Assembly (NCBI GenBank): GCA_024710005.1
Contig: JANJVQ010000012.1
Location: 1 to 44,640, forward strand
DNA length: 44,640 bases
Reading direction: 5' to 3'
Source: Paludibacter sp.
GTDB lineage: Bacteria > Bacteroidota > Bacteroidia > Bacteroidales > Paludibacteraceae
In this document: piece after piece, positions 34,869 through 44,212 of the stretch
Numbering within the stretch: position 1 is the stretch's first letter
How the letters are laid out: every line of letters starts with the position of its first letter
Translations under genes and position numbers: made by a program
The notes under the pieces: generated by a model
Seen by the model: the letters and a program-made list of their open reading frames with translations, nothing else
What the model was told of the DNA's origin: nothing
The model's database searches: none

Positions 34869-35396
34869 ATGAGAAAAATTATTTTATTATTACTGGTATT
34901 AATTGGACTATTTTCAGCAAAAATTAACGCACAAAATTATGCGATTAATAAGTTAAATTATGATTATAGAACCTATATCCCTGAATATACAGATCCTTAT
35001 AACCCTGCTATCAGTGGCGTTTGTTCATTTTTGATACCAGGCTTGGGTCAAATGATTAGTGGTGAAGCCGGAAGAGGTATAGCATTTTTAGGAGGTTACA
35101 TTGGTTGTGCTGTTGTATATGGCATTGGATCTGCACAAACTTTATATAGTTATTCGGGGTATGGTAATGGTTCTGGTGGTTTAGGAATGATGCTTTTAGG
35201 TGCCGGAGGTATGTTGGGTATTGGAATTTGGTCTATTGTGGATGCTGTACGTGTTGCAAAAGTAAATAATCTTTACATTCGCGATTACAGAAAAAAGACT
35301 TCATTTAATATTGAACTAAGTCCGTACATATCACAGGTTAATATCAACAATCAAATTGTTTCGCCGATTGGCATGAGTATGAGAGTTAAGTTTTAG
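34869..35396 (+). CDS. Exported small membrane protein, DUF5683-like
   Basis: This 175-aa protein begins with a signal peptide (about residues 1-21, ending 'FSAKINA|Q'). A central 'AISGVCSFLIPGLGQMISGE' plus 'AGRGIAFLGGYIG' follows, with two hydrophobic segments separated by a Gly/Ser/Tyr loop and then 'IWSIVDAVRVAKVNNLYIRD'. This layout resembles DUF5683/TM2-like proteins of Bacteroidota. The C-terminal 30 residues look like short beta strands. Function is unknown. The next gene begins 2 bases after its stop, so they are likely one operon. Confidence 0.7.
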   Translation: MRKIILLLLVLIGLFSAKINAQNYAINKLNYDYRTYIPEYTDPYNPAISGVCSFLIPGLGQMISGEAGRGIAFLGGYIGCAVVYGIGSAQTLYSYSGYGNGSGGLGMMLLGAGGMLGIGIWSIVDAVRVAKVNNLYIRDYRKKTSFNIELSPYISQVNINNQIVSPIGMSMRVKF

Positions 35397-35398
35397 TC

Positions 35399-36601
35399 AT
35401 GACTGACGCTACTAAAACATTCATACAAAAGCATCTGAATGATGATGTAATGCAACTCGCACTACATTCTGATCGTTACCCTGATGTGGATATGCAATTA
35501 GCAATCAGGCAAATAACTGGTCTTCAGAAAATCAGATATAAAGTTCCGTTCTTTTACGAGTCGGGCGATATCTTATTTCCCCAGCATATATCAGTAGAGC
35601 AATCTTCTTCAGAAATAACTGCGAAATATAAATCAGAATTATTTCAGGGAAATACATTCGCAGATTTGACTGGAGGTTTTGGTGTTGATTTTTACTTTAT
35701 TTCTCAACATTTTAAGTCTGGAATCTACGTTGAGCGTGATGAAGAATTATGCAGACTGGCTGAACATAATTTCAAGGTGTTGAAAATACCTCAATATGAA
35801 ATTCATCAAAATAAATCAGAAGATTATCTGGACAATATGCCGGAAGTAGATCTTATTTATATTGATCCACACAGAAGAAGTGAAACCGGCAAAAAGACTG
35901 TACTTATTTCAGATTGCGAACCAAATGTTTCTTTGCTGGCTGAAAAGATGCTGCAAAGATCATCGGTGGTGATGATTAAACTTTCGCCCATGCTGGATAT
36001 TCATCAGGCAATTAAACACTTACCACAAACTACGGAGGTTCATATTGTAGCTGTTGATAATGAATGTAAAGAGGTTTTGTTGATTTTAAAAAGAAATAAT
36101 CTAATAAATACTTCTGAATGCCTGTATGATAATACTTTAATAAAAACGAGAAATTTGTACAAATCTCAACAAAATCAGTTTTTCGATTTTACCTTTAAGG
36201 AAGAAAAACAGTCAGAACCGGCTTTTGCTGATGAGGTAGGTCATTATTTATACGAGCCAAATTCAGCGATTATGAAATCGGGAGCATTTAAGTCGGTCGC
36301 TACCCGCTTTAATTTGCGTAAGTTTCATGCAAACACGCATTTATATACCGGAGAGTACCTGATTGATAATTTCCCGGGTAGAATCATGCAGGTATCGGAA
36401 GTGTATGGTAACAACAAAGCCGACTTAAAAATAATCAAAGAAAAATATCCTAAAGCAAATGTCAGTACACGTAATTATCCTTTATCAGTGGATGATTTTC
36501 GGAAAAAGACCGGCATAAAAGATGGTGGAAATGATTATCTTTTTGCACTTAAAACCACTTCAGATAAAAACATCATAATTGTCTGTAATAAAATAAATTA
36601 A
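35399..36601 (+). CDS. SAM-dependent methyltransferase with THUMP-like domain
   Basis: This 400-aa protein has an N-terminal helical segment and a Rossmann methyltransferase core: motif I 'FADLTGGFGVDFYFIS' near 87, 'YVERDEELCRLAEHNF', and 'DLIYIDPHRRSETGKKTVL' near 155-173. The C-terminal THUMP-like region contains 'LYEPNSAIMKSGAFK' and a conserved 'LYTGEYLIDNFPGR'. The usual (N/D)PPY catalytic tetrapeptide is replaced by DPHRR, as in other Bacteroidota members. An RNA substrate is plausible from the THUMP-like domain, but target and modification are unknown. Confidence 0.82.
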   Translation: MTDATKTFIQKHLNDDVMQLALHSDRYPDVDMQLAIRQITGLQKIRYKVPFFYESGDILFPQHISVEQSSSEITAKYKSELFQGNTFADLTGGFGVDFYFISQHFKSGIYVERDEELCRLAEHNFKVLKIPQYEIHQNKSEDYLDNMPEVDLIYIDPHRRSETGKKTVLISDCEPNVSLLAEKMLQRSSVVMIKLSPMLDIHQAIKHLPQTTEVHIVAVDNECKEVLLILKRNNLINTSECLYDNTLIKTRNLYKSQQNQFFDFTFKEEKQSEPAFADEVGHYLYEPNSAIMKSGAFKSVATRFNLRKFHANTHLYTGEYLIDNFPGRIMQVSEVYGNNKADLKIIKEKYPKANVSTRNYPLSVDDFRKKTGIKDGGNDYLFALKTTSDKNIIIVCNKIN

Positions 36602-36619
36602 CCGGGACTAATTTAACGA

Positions 36620-38755
36620 TCAGATCAATTTAAGCTGTACCCGTTTTCTCACCATATCCACTTCAAGCACCCTTACCTTTACATGTTGATGTAATGAAAC
36701 TACTTCCGCCGGATTTGATATGTACTTATCAGCCATCTGAGAAATGTGCACAAGTCCGTTCTCTTTGATTCCAATATCAACAAAAGCGCCAAAATTGGTA
36801 ATATTGGTAACAATACCCGGCAGTTCCATACCGGAGATTAAATCTTCAATTTTCTTGATATTGGGGTCGAATTCAAAAACTTTGGCGCTACTACGTGGGT
36901 CACGTCCGGGTTTTTCCAGTTCAAGCAATATATCTGTCAGGGTAGGCAGACCAACATCCTCTGTCACATATGATTTCAGCTCAATTTTTTGAATTAATTC
37001 TTTGTTCCTGATTAATTTATCGATGTCGGTTTTTAAATCCTTTGCCATTTTCTCAACAATCCGGTAACTCTCCGGGTGTACAGCAGAATTATCTAATGGA
37101 TTTTCACCATCAGGTATCCGGAGAAAACCGGCACATTGTTCAAAAGTTTTATTACCCATTTTGGGCACTTTTAATAATTGCCTGCGATTTGTGAAAGCAC
37201 CATTTTCTGCACGATAATCCACAATATTCTGAGCCAATTGCGGTCCAAGTCCTGAAATATAGGTTAGCAGATGCTTTGAAGCCGTATTCAGGTTCACTCC
37301 CACCCTGTTTACAGCATTCTCAACGGTTTGGTCCAGAGACTTTTTCAACATATTCTGGTCTACATCATGTTGATATTGCCCCACACCAATCGATTTTGGA
37401 TCAATTTTTACCAGTTCGGCTAACGGATCCATCAACCGACGACCAATTGAAACAGCCCCACGTACGGTCACATCATAATCAGGAAATTCTTCCCGTGCAA
37501 TTTTCGAAGCTGAATATATGGATGCGCCATTTTCACTGACTACAAAAACCTGCACATTTCTGTCATACCGGATATTTTGAATAAAATGCTCTGTTTCCCT
37601 TCCGGCTGTACCATTTCCAATGGCAATAGCCTGAATATTATACGCTTCAACCAATTTCTGAATGCTACGTGAGGCTTTGGCATAATCACTTTGTGGAGGA
37701 TGTGGATAAATAGTTTCATTATGCAACAAATTTCCCTGTGCATCTAAGCAAACCACCTTACAACCGGTACGAAAACCGGGATCAATTCCCAGCACCCGTT
37801 TTTCACCCAAAGGCGGAGCAAGTAACAGCTGACGTAAATTTTCAGCAAAAACACGGATCGCTTCCGTATCTGCCTTCAATTTACTTTCTGCAGCATATTC
37901 ATTTTCAATGGAAGGTTTTAACAAACGCTTGTACGCATCCTTTACAGCACTGTAAACCAAGTCACCCGAAGCATTATCTGACCTGACGAAGATATCAGCC
38001 AGTTTATCCACGCATTTGTCTTCATCCGGGCTGATATTTACTTTTAAGAATCCTTCAGACTCCCCTCTTCGCATTGCTAATAGCCTGTGAGAAGAGCATT
38101 TGGATAATTTTTCAGACATATCAAAATAATCCCGGTATTTTTGCGCTTCTTCTTCTTTTCCTTTGATAATTTTTGATGAAATAATTGCTTCATAAGTAAA
38201 AATCCGGCGAATAACATTACGTGCTTTTTCACTTTCGTTAATCCACTCGGCAATGATGTCAGAGGCTCCATTCAGCGCATCATCAATCGTTTTAATCTTA
38301 TCTTTTACATAAGGTTTTGCCAGATAATCCAAATTATCCGCATTTTGCTTCATGATCATTCTGGCGAGTGGCTCCAACCCATTCTCACGTGCAATTTCAG
38401 CACGGGTACGACGTTTGGGCTTGTATGGCAGGTAGATGTCTTCTAACTCGGTTGCATTCCAGCATGCTTCAATTCTGTTCCTGATCTCCGGAGTTAGCTT
38501 TTCCTGTTCTTCTATGGTTTTCAGGATGGTTTCTTTCCGTTTTTCAATCTCTAACAACTTATCATACTGATCTTTAATCGCACCAATCTGAACCTCATCC
38601 AGTTCGCCGGTCATTTCCTTTCTATACCTGCTGATGAAAGGAATGGTTGCGCCATCCTCAAGTAATTGAATTGTATTGATAATTTGTTTTGCGCTTATTT
38701 GCAAAGAATCTGTAAGTAAGGAAACAAACACAGGAGCTATATTGTCTTTTGACAT
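36620..38755 (-). CDS. Tex-family RNA-binding transcriptional accessory protein
   Basis: Tex is a conserved multidomain nucleic-acid-binding protein linked to transcription and toxin expression in other bacteria. The protein of about 711 aa shows the N-terminal helical Tex domain ('GATIPFISRYRKEMTGELDE'), the YqgF-like domain ('RVLGIDPGFRTGCKVVCLD'), helix-hairpin-helix motifs ('LLTYISGLGPQLAQNIVDYR') and a C-terminal S1 domain ('GIVTNITNFGAFVDIGIKE'). The frame extends to 38788, but the Met at 38755 (MSKDNI) starts the conserved sequence. It is the last gene of amn-holA-tex. Confidence 0.92.
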   Translation of the reverse strand: MSKDNIAPVFVSLLTDSLQISAKQIINTIQLLEDGATIPFISRYRKEMTGELDEVQIGAIKDQYDKLLEIEKRKETILKTIEEQEKLTPEIRNRIEACWNATELEDIYLPYKPKRRTRAEIARENGLEPLARMIMKQNADNLDYLAKPYVKDKIKTIDDALNGASDIIAEWINESEKARNVIRRIFTYEAIISSKIIKGKEEEAQKYRDYFDMSEKLSKCSSHRLLAMRRGESEGFLKVNISPDEDKCVDKLADIFVRSDNASGDLVYSAVKDAYKRLLKPSIENEYAAESKLKADTEAIRVFAENLRQLLLAPPLGEKRVLGIDPGFRTGCKVVCLDAQGNLLHNETIYPHPPQSDYAKASRSIQKLVEAYNIQAIAIGNGTAGRETEHFIQNIRYDRNVQVFVVSENGASIYSASKIAREEFPDYDVTVRGAVSIGRRLMDPLAELVKIDPKSIGVGQYQHDVDQNMLKKSLDQTVENAVNRVGVNLNTASKHLLTYISGLGPQLAQNIVDYRAENGAFTNRRQLLKVPKMGNKTFEQCAGFLRIPDGENPLDNSAVHPESYRIVEKMAKDLKTDIDKLIRNKELIQKIELKSYVTEDVGLPTLTDILLELEKPGRDPRSSAKVFEFDPNIKKIEDLISGMELPGIVTNITNFGAFVDIGIKENGLVHISQMADKYISNPAEVVSLHQHVKVRVLEVDMVRKRVQLKLI

Positions 38756-38794
38756 AAAATTAGAATTAACATATAAAAAAGTATACAAATAGAA

Positions 38795-39793
38795 TCAGTG
38801 TAGAATTTTAAACACTAATTCTTTCAGCAAATCACCTTCATCTGCACTCACATTATCAATCCCTTTCGAACGGGCATCAGTTTCTCGGATTGAAGTAATA
38901 ATATTCATGGTTTTCCTGGCATTGAAAGACTTTGCTGCTGTCAAATAGTTTCTGGCAATAAATGGATGAATTTTAAATTCCGAAGCAGCTGCTTCAGCCG
39001 TTTTTTGAGGTAAATAGTGGAATATCATCAGATTACTGAAAAAACCAAATAGCTGAGCAAGTACCATTTGTATCGGATTTGCTTTTTTATTATCCGCGAA
39101 ATAATTGATAATTCTGTTTGCTTTCAGAACATCCTTTTTAATCAAAGCATCCTGCAGTTCAAAAACATTAAAATCTTTGCTTATCCCGATGTTTTTTTCA
39201 ATGATTTCGGGTGTAATTCGGTTTGATCCGGCTGGTTTTGTTATCGCTAACTTATCCAGTTCGTTCGCAACTTTACTCAAATCAGTTCCCAGAAAGTCGG
39301 TAAGCATAACCATTGCCTTTTCCTCAATTTGCAGGTCTTTTGATTTCGCATATTTGGCAATCCATGCACCCATCTCATAGTCACGTAGTTTTTTGGACTC
39401 GAATAGCACACCTGTCTTTTTCAACTCATTGACCCATTTCTTTCTACCATCGACGGTTCCGTATTTATAACAAATAACCAGAATTGTAGTAGAAGCGTAA
39501 TGCTGAATATAGAACTGCAATTTATCAAGATCTTTTATATGCTGGGCTTCTTTTACGATTAATACCTGATAAGGCGACATCATCGGAAACCTTTTGGCGG
39601 TATTGATAACAGTGGTGATATCAACATCTTTACCATAAAGTACAGATAAATCAAATTCACGCTGACTTTCATCTAATATTTCATATTGAATATAATCTGA
39701 AATCAGGTCAATATAATAAGGTTCTTCTCCCATTAAAAAGTAAATGGGAGCATATTTTCTTTGCTTTAAGCTCTGCAGAATTTGTTCGTGCAT
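38795..39793 (-). CDS. holA: DNA polymerase III delta subunit
   Basis: HolA is the delta subunit of the clamp loader, opening the sliding clamp. The 332-aa sequence has the family pattern 'APIYFLMGEEPYYIDLI', 'VLIVKEAQHIKDLDKLQFYI', 'LTDFLGTDLSKVANELDKLA' and 'KDFNVFELQDALIKKD'. It lies 14 bases after amn and 39 before tex on the same strand. The divergent HsdR-N-like gene is next to this cluster. Confidence 0.92.
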   Translation of the reverse strand: MHEQILQSLKQRKYAPIYFLMGEEPYYIDLISDYIQYEILDESQREFDLSVLYGKDVDITTVINTAKRFPMMSPYQVLIVKEAQHIKDLDKLQFYIQHYASTTILVICYKYGTVDGRKKWVNELKKTGVLFESKKLRDYEMGAWIAKYAKSKDLQIEEKAMVMLTDFLGTDLSKVANELDKLAITKPAGSNRITPEIIEKNIGISKDFNVFELQDALIKKDVLKANRIINYFADNKKANPIQMVLAQLFGFFSNLMIFHYLPQKTAEAAASEFKIHPFIARNYLTAAKSFNARKTMNIITSIRETDARSKGIDNVSADEGDLLKELVFKILH

Positions 39794-39807
39794 TTTTTAT
39801 GAATTAA

Positions 39808-40581
39808 CTATTCAAATCTGAGGTGTTTGATCGTCTTACTGTTATTGATAAGCGAACTTAACGCTTTAACACCGATGCGAATATGCTCATCCACATAGTT
39901 TTGTGTGACTTTGGAATCACTTTCAGAAGTTTTAATACCTCGCTCCTGAAGTGGCATGTCGGAAACCAGCAACAAGGCTCCCGTCGGAATGCTATTATGA
40001 AAACCAACTGTAAATAAAGTTGCCGTTTCCATGTCAATAGCCATAGCACGTGTACTTTTCAGGTATGTTTTGAAGTTTTCATCCCATTCCCAAACACGCC
40101 GGTTAGTAGTGTAAACGGTTCCGGTCCAATAATCTTTATCGAAATCACGGATATTTGATGACACGGCACGTTGCAGGTTAAATGCAGGAAGTGCAGGTAT
40201 TTCGGGAGGAAAATAATCGTTTGAAGTACCCTCGCCTCTGATGGCTGCACTCGGCAGAATATAATCTCCATTCCGGTTTTTATCTCTCAACCCACCGCAT
40301 TTTCCAAGAAACAGTACCGCTTTGGGCTGAATAGCGGATAATACATCCATAATCAGCGCTGCATTGGGACTTCCCATCCCAAAATTGATGATGGTAATTC
40401 CATTCGCGGATGCATTGATCATATTTCCATCCCGTCCCAATACCGGAACATTAAACCATTCAGCAAATTTTTCCACATAATTATTGAAGTTCGTCAACAA
40501 TATATATTCTGTAAAATCTTCTAACTTTCTTTTGGTATATCTGGGTAGCCAATTTTCAACAATTTCCTGTTTAGTTTTCAT
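39808..40581 (-). CDS. amn: AMP nucleosidase
   Basis: AMP nucleosidase splits AMP into adenine and ribose-5-phosphate. The 257-aa product is the short form, lacking the N-terminal domain of E. coli Amn (484 aa), as usual in Bacteroidota. The phosphorylase-fold motifs are 'IINFGMGSPNAALIMDVLSA', 'AVLFLGKCGGLRDKN', 'IRGEGTSNDYFPPEIPALPA' and 'RAMAIDMETATLFTVGF'. It leads the amn-holA-tex run and is divergent from the HsdR-N-like gene with a 65-base gap. Confidence 0.92.
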   Translation of the reverse strand: MKTKQEIVENWLPRYTKRKLEDFTEYILLTNFNNYVEKFAEWFNVPVLGRDGNMINASANGITIINFGMGSPNAALIMDVLSAIQPKAVLFLGKCGGLRDKNRNGDYILPSAAIRGEGTSNDYFPPEIPALPAFNLQRAVSSNIRDFDKDYWTGTVYTTNRRVWEWDENFKTYLKSTRAMAIDMETATLFTVGFHNSIPTGALLLVSDMPLQERGIKTSESDSKVTQNYVDEHIRIGVKALSSLINNSKTIKHLRFE

Positions 40582-40646
40582 ATCTCATTAATTTGTTAGA
40601 TGGTTTTTGTATTTTCGCATCTTTAATAGTTACAAAAATAATAAAA

Positions 40647-41102
40647 ATGTGGCAACTTAATCTGCCTTCATACAAATTCAACACAAAAAAAGCAGGCGAT
40701 AACCTACTTATTTTTGATTCATTGCGGAAAAAATTTGTTAAACTTACTCCTGAAGAATGGGTCAGACAAAATTTCATACAGTTTTTGATTCAGGAAAAAA
40801 ACTTTCCTGCCGCATTAATAGCTATTGAAACGCAGATTTTGATTAATGGCATGAAAAAAAGATGTGATGCCATTGTATACAACAACTATATGACCCCTTA
40901 CATCATTATTGAATTTAAATCACCTTCCGTTCCCATCACACAAGAGGTATTTGACCAGGTTGCCGTTTATAATTTCAAATTAAATGTTAACTACTTTATA
41001 TTGAGCAATGGTTATCAGCATTTCTTTTGCAAGAAAAATTGTGACGCAACAGGCTATGAAATTGACAATGACATACCAAATTTTAAATCTTTATTGTCTT
41101 AA
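40647..41102 (+). CDS. Stand-alone HsdR N-terminal-like nuclease domain
   Basis: The 151-aa product (Met at 40647, giving MWQLNLPSYKF) consists only of the type I restriction HsdR N-terminal domain. The PD-(D/E)XK-type catalytic strands are visible: Asp in 'MKKRCDAIVYNN' and E-x-K in 'PYIIIEFKSPSVPI', followed by 'EVFDQVAVYNFKLNVNYFIL'. There is no helicase, methylase or specificity subunit nearby, so it is not part of a restriction system. Its position beside amn-holA appears to be a recurrent arrangement in Bacteroidales and suggests a housekeeping DNA-processing role, which is inference. The longer frame from 40593 adds a non-conserved hydrophobic leader. Confidence 0.8.
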   Translation: MWQLNLPSYKFNTKKAGDNLLIFDSLRKKFVKLTPEEWVRQNFIQFLIQEKNFPAALIAIETQILINGMKKRCDAIVYNNYMTPYIIIEFKSPSVPITQEVFDQVAVYNFKLNVNYFILSNGYQHFFCKKNCDATGYEIDNDIPNFKSLLS

Positions 41103-41190
41103 ATAACATTTTCAAGCATATCACCCTCAACATTTGCATTTTTTAACATAATTACATTCACCTGAATATCTGGTGTTTGCGATTTTTTTA

Positions 41191-41253
41191 TGTTGTAAAA
41201 CATGTTTTCATCGCCTATTTTGTTGCATATATGTTTTATAACATGTATTTTTG
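41191..41253 (+). promoter_or_regulatory. Dyad and -7 promoter element upstream of a small secreted protein
   Basis: TGTTGTAAAACAT (41191-41203) and ATGTTTTATAACA (41231-41243) are inverted with one mismatch. The left arm overlaps a perfect palindrome AAAACATGTTTT (41197-41208), and ACATGT recurs at 41241-41246. A TATTTTTG -7 box (41246-41253) abuts the right arm. A regulator bound here would cover the promoter. Confidence 0.45.
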
Positions 41254-41373
41254 CATTGTCAAATTGAATAAATCAATAAGGCAATATTGACAAGCAGAAA
41301 AATCCAACTCAATAATTGGATAGTTTTATTAAAAAGTTTAGTTAACAAAAAGGTATTATTAAAATTTTAGGTT

Positions 41374-41739
41374 ATGAAAAAGATTTTAGCAGTTATATTG
41401 GTTGCGCTTGCAAGTGCTTCGACAACCTACTCAATGGAATTGAAAGAATACAATGTGCTTTATAAAATGAATGAAAATTCAACATTTAAAGCACTGGTTC
41501 GCTACCTCAACGCTGGCGATGAACAAGCAGATCAGTTAAAATATATATTTGATTTAACTGAAAGAAAATTGAATTATGCAAACAAAAAAGAAAGTACAAT
41601 TGATGCAGAAAGAGCATTGTATTTCAATCTGGGAAATGTAAAATACATACTTTCAGAAGATCAGTACAGAAAGTATTTGATTATTTTAAATGTATCAAGA
41701 TTCAGCAATGATGAGCAATACATCGCTGAGAACAATTAA
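41374..41739 (+). CDS. Small secreted protein of unknown function
   Basis: This 121-aa product has a signal peptide (MKKILAVILVALASASTTYS). The mature part is about 100 residues of mostly helical sequence with 'DEQADQLKYIFDLTERKLNY' and 'ALYFNLGNVKYILSEDQYRK', a heptad-like pattern. It resembles small exported proteins common in Bacteroides that have no known role. It is preceded by a dyad-bearing promoter region with a leader of about 120 nt and followed by a strong bidirectional terminator, so it is probably a single-gene unit. Confidence 0.65.
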   Translation: MKKILAVILVALASASTTYSMELKEYNVLYKMNENSTFKALVRYLNAGDEQADQLKYIFDLTERKLNYANKKESTIDAERALYFNLGNVKYILSEDQYRKYLIILNVSRFSNDEQYIAENN

Positions 41740-41769
41740 TGTGAAATATCAGCCTGAAAGATTTATTCA

Positions 41770-41795
41770 AAAGGGTATCCAACCGGATACCCTTT
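41770..41795. terminator. Bidirectional intrinsic terminator
   Basis: AAAGGGTATCC and GGATACCCTTT pair perfectly around AACC. It lies between the convergent small-protein and pyrD genes and can serve both, with T-rich flanks on the plus side. Confidence 0.85.
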
Positions 41796-41832
41796 CTTAT
41801 TTTTGTAAATACTGAAATCCTATTATATCCCT

Positions 41833-42744
41833 TTATATTTCCAGGGCGCCTATTATTTCGTTTACACTACTAAAATTGTGTTGTAACAAATACGTCTCGA
41901 TCCCCTCCAGCACTTTAACGGAAACAGTCGGGTCGATAAAATTAGCCGTACCAATCTGTACAGCAGACGCTCCGGCCAGCAGAAACTCGATTGCGTCACG
42001 GGCATTCATAATTCCACCCATACCCACAACCGGAATTTTAACCGATTTTGCAACCTGCCAAACCATGCAAAGGGCAACAGGTTTAACAGCCGGACCAGAA
42101 AGTCCACCCGTAACAGTTGAAAGGATAGGTTTACGCTTATCAGCATCAATCGCCATGCCGAGCAATGTATTAATCAGTGAAACCGAATCGGCACCTTCAG
42201 CCTCGACTGCTTTTGCAATTTCCGAGATAGAGGTAACGTTTGGCGACAACTTCACCATTAATTCTTTTGAATATACTTTTCTAACCGCTTTTACCACTTG
42301 TGCAGCAGACGGACAGGAAGTCCCGAAAGCCATACCGCCTTCCTTCACATTCGGACAGGAGATATTAAGTTCAATGCCGGGAATTTTATCCAGTTCATTG
42401 ATTTTTGCTGCTGTTTCAATGTAATCTTCGATGGTGGATCCGGACACATTTACAAATATACTTGTATTTACATCTTTAATCTCCGGATATATGTGATTGA
42501 CAAAATAATCAACACCCTTATTTTGCAGTCCCACAGCGTTTAACATGCCTGAAGGCGTTTCAGCCATACGTGGATATGCATTTCCCTGTCTATCCCGAAG
42601 CGTAGTCCCCTTTACAACAATACCGCCTATTCGCGAAACATCCATGAAGTCTGCATACTCCGTCCCGTAACCGAAAGTGCCCGATGCAGTCATCACCGGA
42701 TTTTTCAATTGTATAGTACCTAAATTTACTTTTAAATCTACCAT
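41833..42744 (-). CDS. pyrD: Dihydroorotate dehydrogenase, class 1B catalytic subunit
   Basis: PyrD oxidises dihydroorotate to orotate. The 303-aa FMN protein matches the 1B type: '[19 protein letters not shown]', '[16 protein letters not shown]', '[17 protein letters not shown]', '[17 protein letters not shown]' and the FMN-phosphate site '[20 protein letters not shown]'. It overlaps pyrK by 7 bases, and the pair would form the NAD-linked heterotetramer. Use of class 1B rather than the quinone-linked class 2 enzyme fits an anaerobic lifestyle. Confidence 0.95.
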   Translation of the reverse strand: MVDLKVNLGTIQLKNPVMTASGTFGYGTEYADFMDVSRIGGIVVKGTTLRDRQGNAYPRMAETPSGMLNAVGLQNKGVDYFVNHIYPEIKDVNTSIFVNVSGSTIEDYIETAAKINELDKIPGIELNISCPNVKEGGMAFGTSCPSAAQVVKAVRKVYSKELMVKLSPNVTSISEIAKAVEAEGADSVSLINTLLGMAIDADKRKPILSTVTGGLSGPAVKPVALCMVWQVAKSVKIPVVGMGGIMNARDAIEFLLAGASAVQIGTANFIDPTVSVKVLEGIETYLLQHNFSSVNEIIGALEI

Positions 42745-43508
42745 TTTAGTTTTGTAATATTAAAAACCGGACCTTCCGTACAAACACAAAGATGACCATC
42801 GGTGGTATCCGTCACACAGCACAAACAGGCACCAAAACCACAGGCCATGGTATTTTCGAGTGAAACCTCACAAAAAACATTGTTTTTTTGAGCATAAGCA
42901 GCAACTGCCTTCATCATGGGGGTCGGTCCGCATGTATAAATTGCGTCAAAATTCTGCTTATTTAAGATAGAATGTTGCGTAACAAAACCTTTTTCTCCAT
43001 GCGAACCATCTTCAGTTGTCGTATAGACATTTCCGAATCTTGAGAAATCATCTAACTGAAGTAAATTTGAAGCCGTACGCCCCCCTAAGAGGAAATTACA
43101 GCTATAACCCAGATCGTTTAAATATGAACCTAAAAACAGCATTGGTGCGATACCCACACCACCACCAATCAATAACAAATTTGCTTTTTTGTTTTCAGGA
43201 ATGGTAAATGTGTTTCCGAGAGGAAAAATCAGGTTAACACTGTCACCAGTCTTCAGTTGTGATAGCTTTTGTGTACCGTCGCCCACAATTTGGACCAACA
43301 ACCACAACTCATTTTTCTCATAATCAACGAAATTGATGGATATAGGTCGCCTGAGAAAGGTTGTAGGAGAATCATCCACCCGTACTTCAGCAAACTGACC
43401 GGGAAGCATTTCCGGCAATTTATCAACAGCCGTTAGTATTAATATAAAATACTGATTATTAAGTGATTTATTTTCCTTAACAACCAGATCAAGCATGAAC
43501 TTCTTCAT
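42738..43508 (-). CDS. pyrK: Dihydroorotate dehydrogenase electron-transfer subunit
   Basis: PyrK carries FAD and a 2Fe-2S cluster, passing electrons from PyrD to NAD. In the 256-aa protein the FAD-binding barrel has '[10 protein letters not shown]' and the NAD-binding fold has '[16 protein letters not shown]' and '[12 protein letters not shown]'. The C-terminal cluster ligands are probably C223, C228, C231 and C243. It overlaps pyrD by 7 bases and leads the operon. Confidence 0.94.
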   Translation of the reverse strand: MKKFMLDLVVKENKSLNNQYFILILTAVDKLPEMLPGQFAEVRVDDSPTTFLRRPISINFVDYEKNELWLLVQIVGDGTQKLSQLKTGDSVNLIFPLGNTFTIPENKKANLLLIGGGVGIAPMLFLGSYLNDLGYSCNFLLGGRTASNLLQLDDFSRFGNVYTTTEDGSHGEKGFVTQHSILNKQNFDAIYTCGPTPMMKAVAAYAQKNNVFCEVSLENTMACGFGACLCCVTDTTDGHLCVCTEGPVFNITKLKW

Positions 43509-43568
43509 TATAAATTATATATTTTGTACTTCAAATATCAATTTAAACTGTAATTGATGTTTTGACTA

Positions 43569-43576
43569 CAAAAATA
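43569..43576 (-). promoter_or_regulatory. -7 promoter element of pyrK-pyrD
   Basis: The minus strand reads TATTTTTG, matching TAnnTTTG, 60 bases before the pyrK ATG and just downstream of the XRE gene. This suggests separate transcription of the pyrimidine genes. Confidence 0.4.
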
Positions 43577-43582
43577 CAACAA

Positions 43583-44176
43583 TTATTTTGATTCGAATTC
43601 CTGAAAGGTGTTATCCGAATAATATAGGATGATTTTTCTGACTTTTTTTTCAATAATCTGGTTCTGTTTCAAATTCTCAACTGCATCTACTAATTTTTTA
43701 GCGACATCAATTTCGTTATTCATTATTGGCGGTTGAGTAGTGGAATCGGATTTATCAAACGAATGTGATTTCTCCTGTTGAATTTCGGTTTTTGGATGTG
43801 TATACACAGGAACTGGTTCGCTTTTAACAGTTTGATGCTGGAATGAAAATATTTCGGCATCGTTTTTTTCAGGTTCATAAATAGCTTTACTATCTGATAT
43901 ACTGCCACTTATATCTTCATCACCGAACAAAGTGGGCGCTTGAGAATGCGATTCTTTCCTTTGGATTGATCCCTGGCCCAAAATAAGCCATTCTGCGTTG
44001 ATATTAGGATATCTGTTCAGTATTTTTTTCATCACATCCAGACTTGGTTTATTTCTTTCATTTAGTATATGAGAAAGAGTAGAAGTTTGGATGCCGATTT
44101 CCTGTGCAAACTGGCCGGATGTTAATCCAACCATCTGTATAACCTTTTCAATACGTACTTTTTCTGACATGATCAT
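43583..44176 (-). CDS. XRE-family transcriptional regulator
   Basis: The 197-aa protein has a Cro/C1-type helix-turn-helix at about residues 8-62: 'GLTSGQFAQEIGIQTSTLSH' then 'ILNERNKPSLDVMKKIL', with 'INAEWLILGQGSI', a signature of Bacteroidota XRE regulators. The middle (about 70-150) is polar and probably disordered. The last 45 residues are basic and coiled-coil-like ('AKKLVDAVENLKQNQIIEKK'). Translation could start at the Met at 44176 or two codons later (MSEK). Its upstream region carries three TACAWATGTA palindromes, likely operators for itself. Confidence 0.85.
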   Translation of the reverse strand: MIMSEKVRIEKVIQMVGLTSGQFAQEIGIQTSTLSHILNERNKPSLDVMKKILNRYPNINAEWLILGQGSIQRKESHSQAPTLFGDEDISGSISDSKAIYEPEKNDAEIFSFQHQTVKSEPVPVYTHPKTEIQQEKSHSFDKSDSTTQPPIMNNEIDVAKKLVDAVENLKQNQIIEKKVRKIILYYSDNTFQEFESK

Positions 44177-44212
44177 GATATTTTACAGTTGTTGACTCTC
44201 CATAAATGAATC

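Noticed and set aside
40647-41102. Type I restriction-modification system
   Set aside because: Only the HsdR N-terminal domain is present; helicase, methylase and specificity genes are absent.
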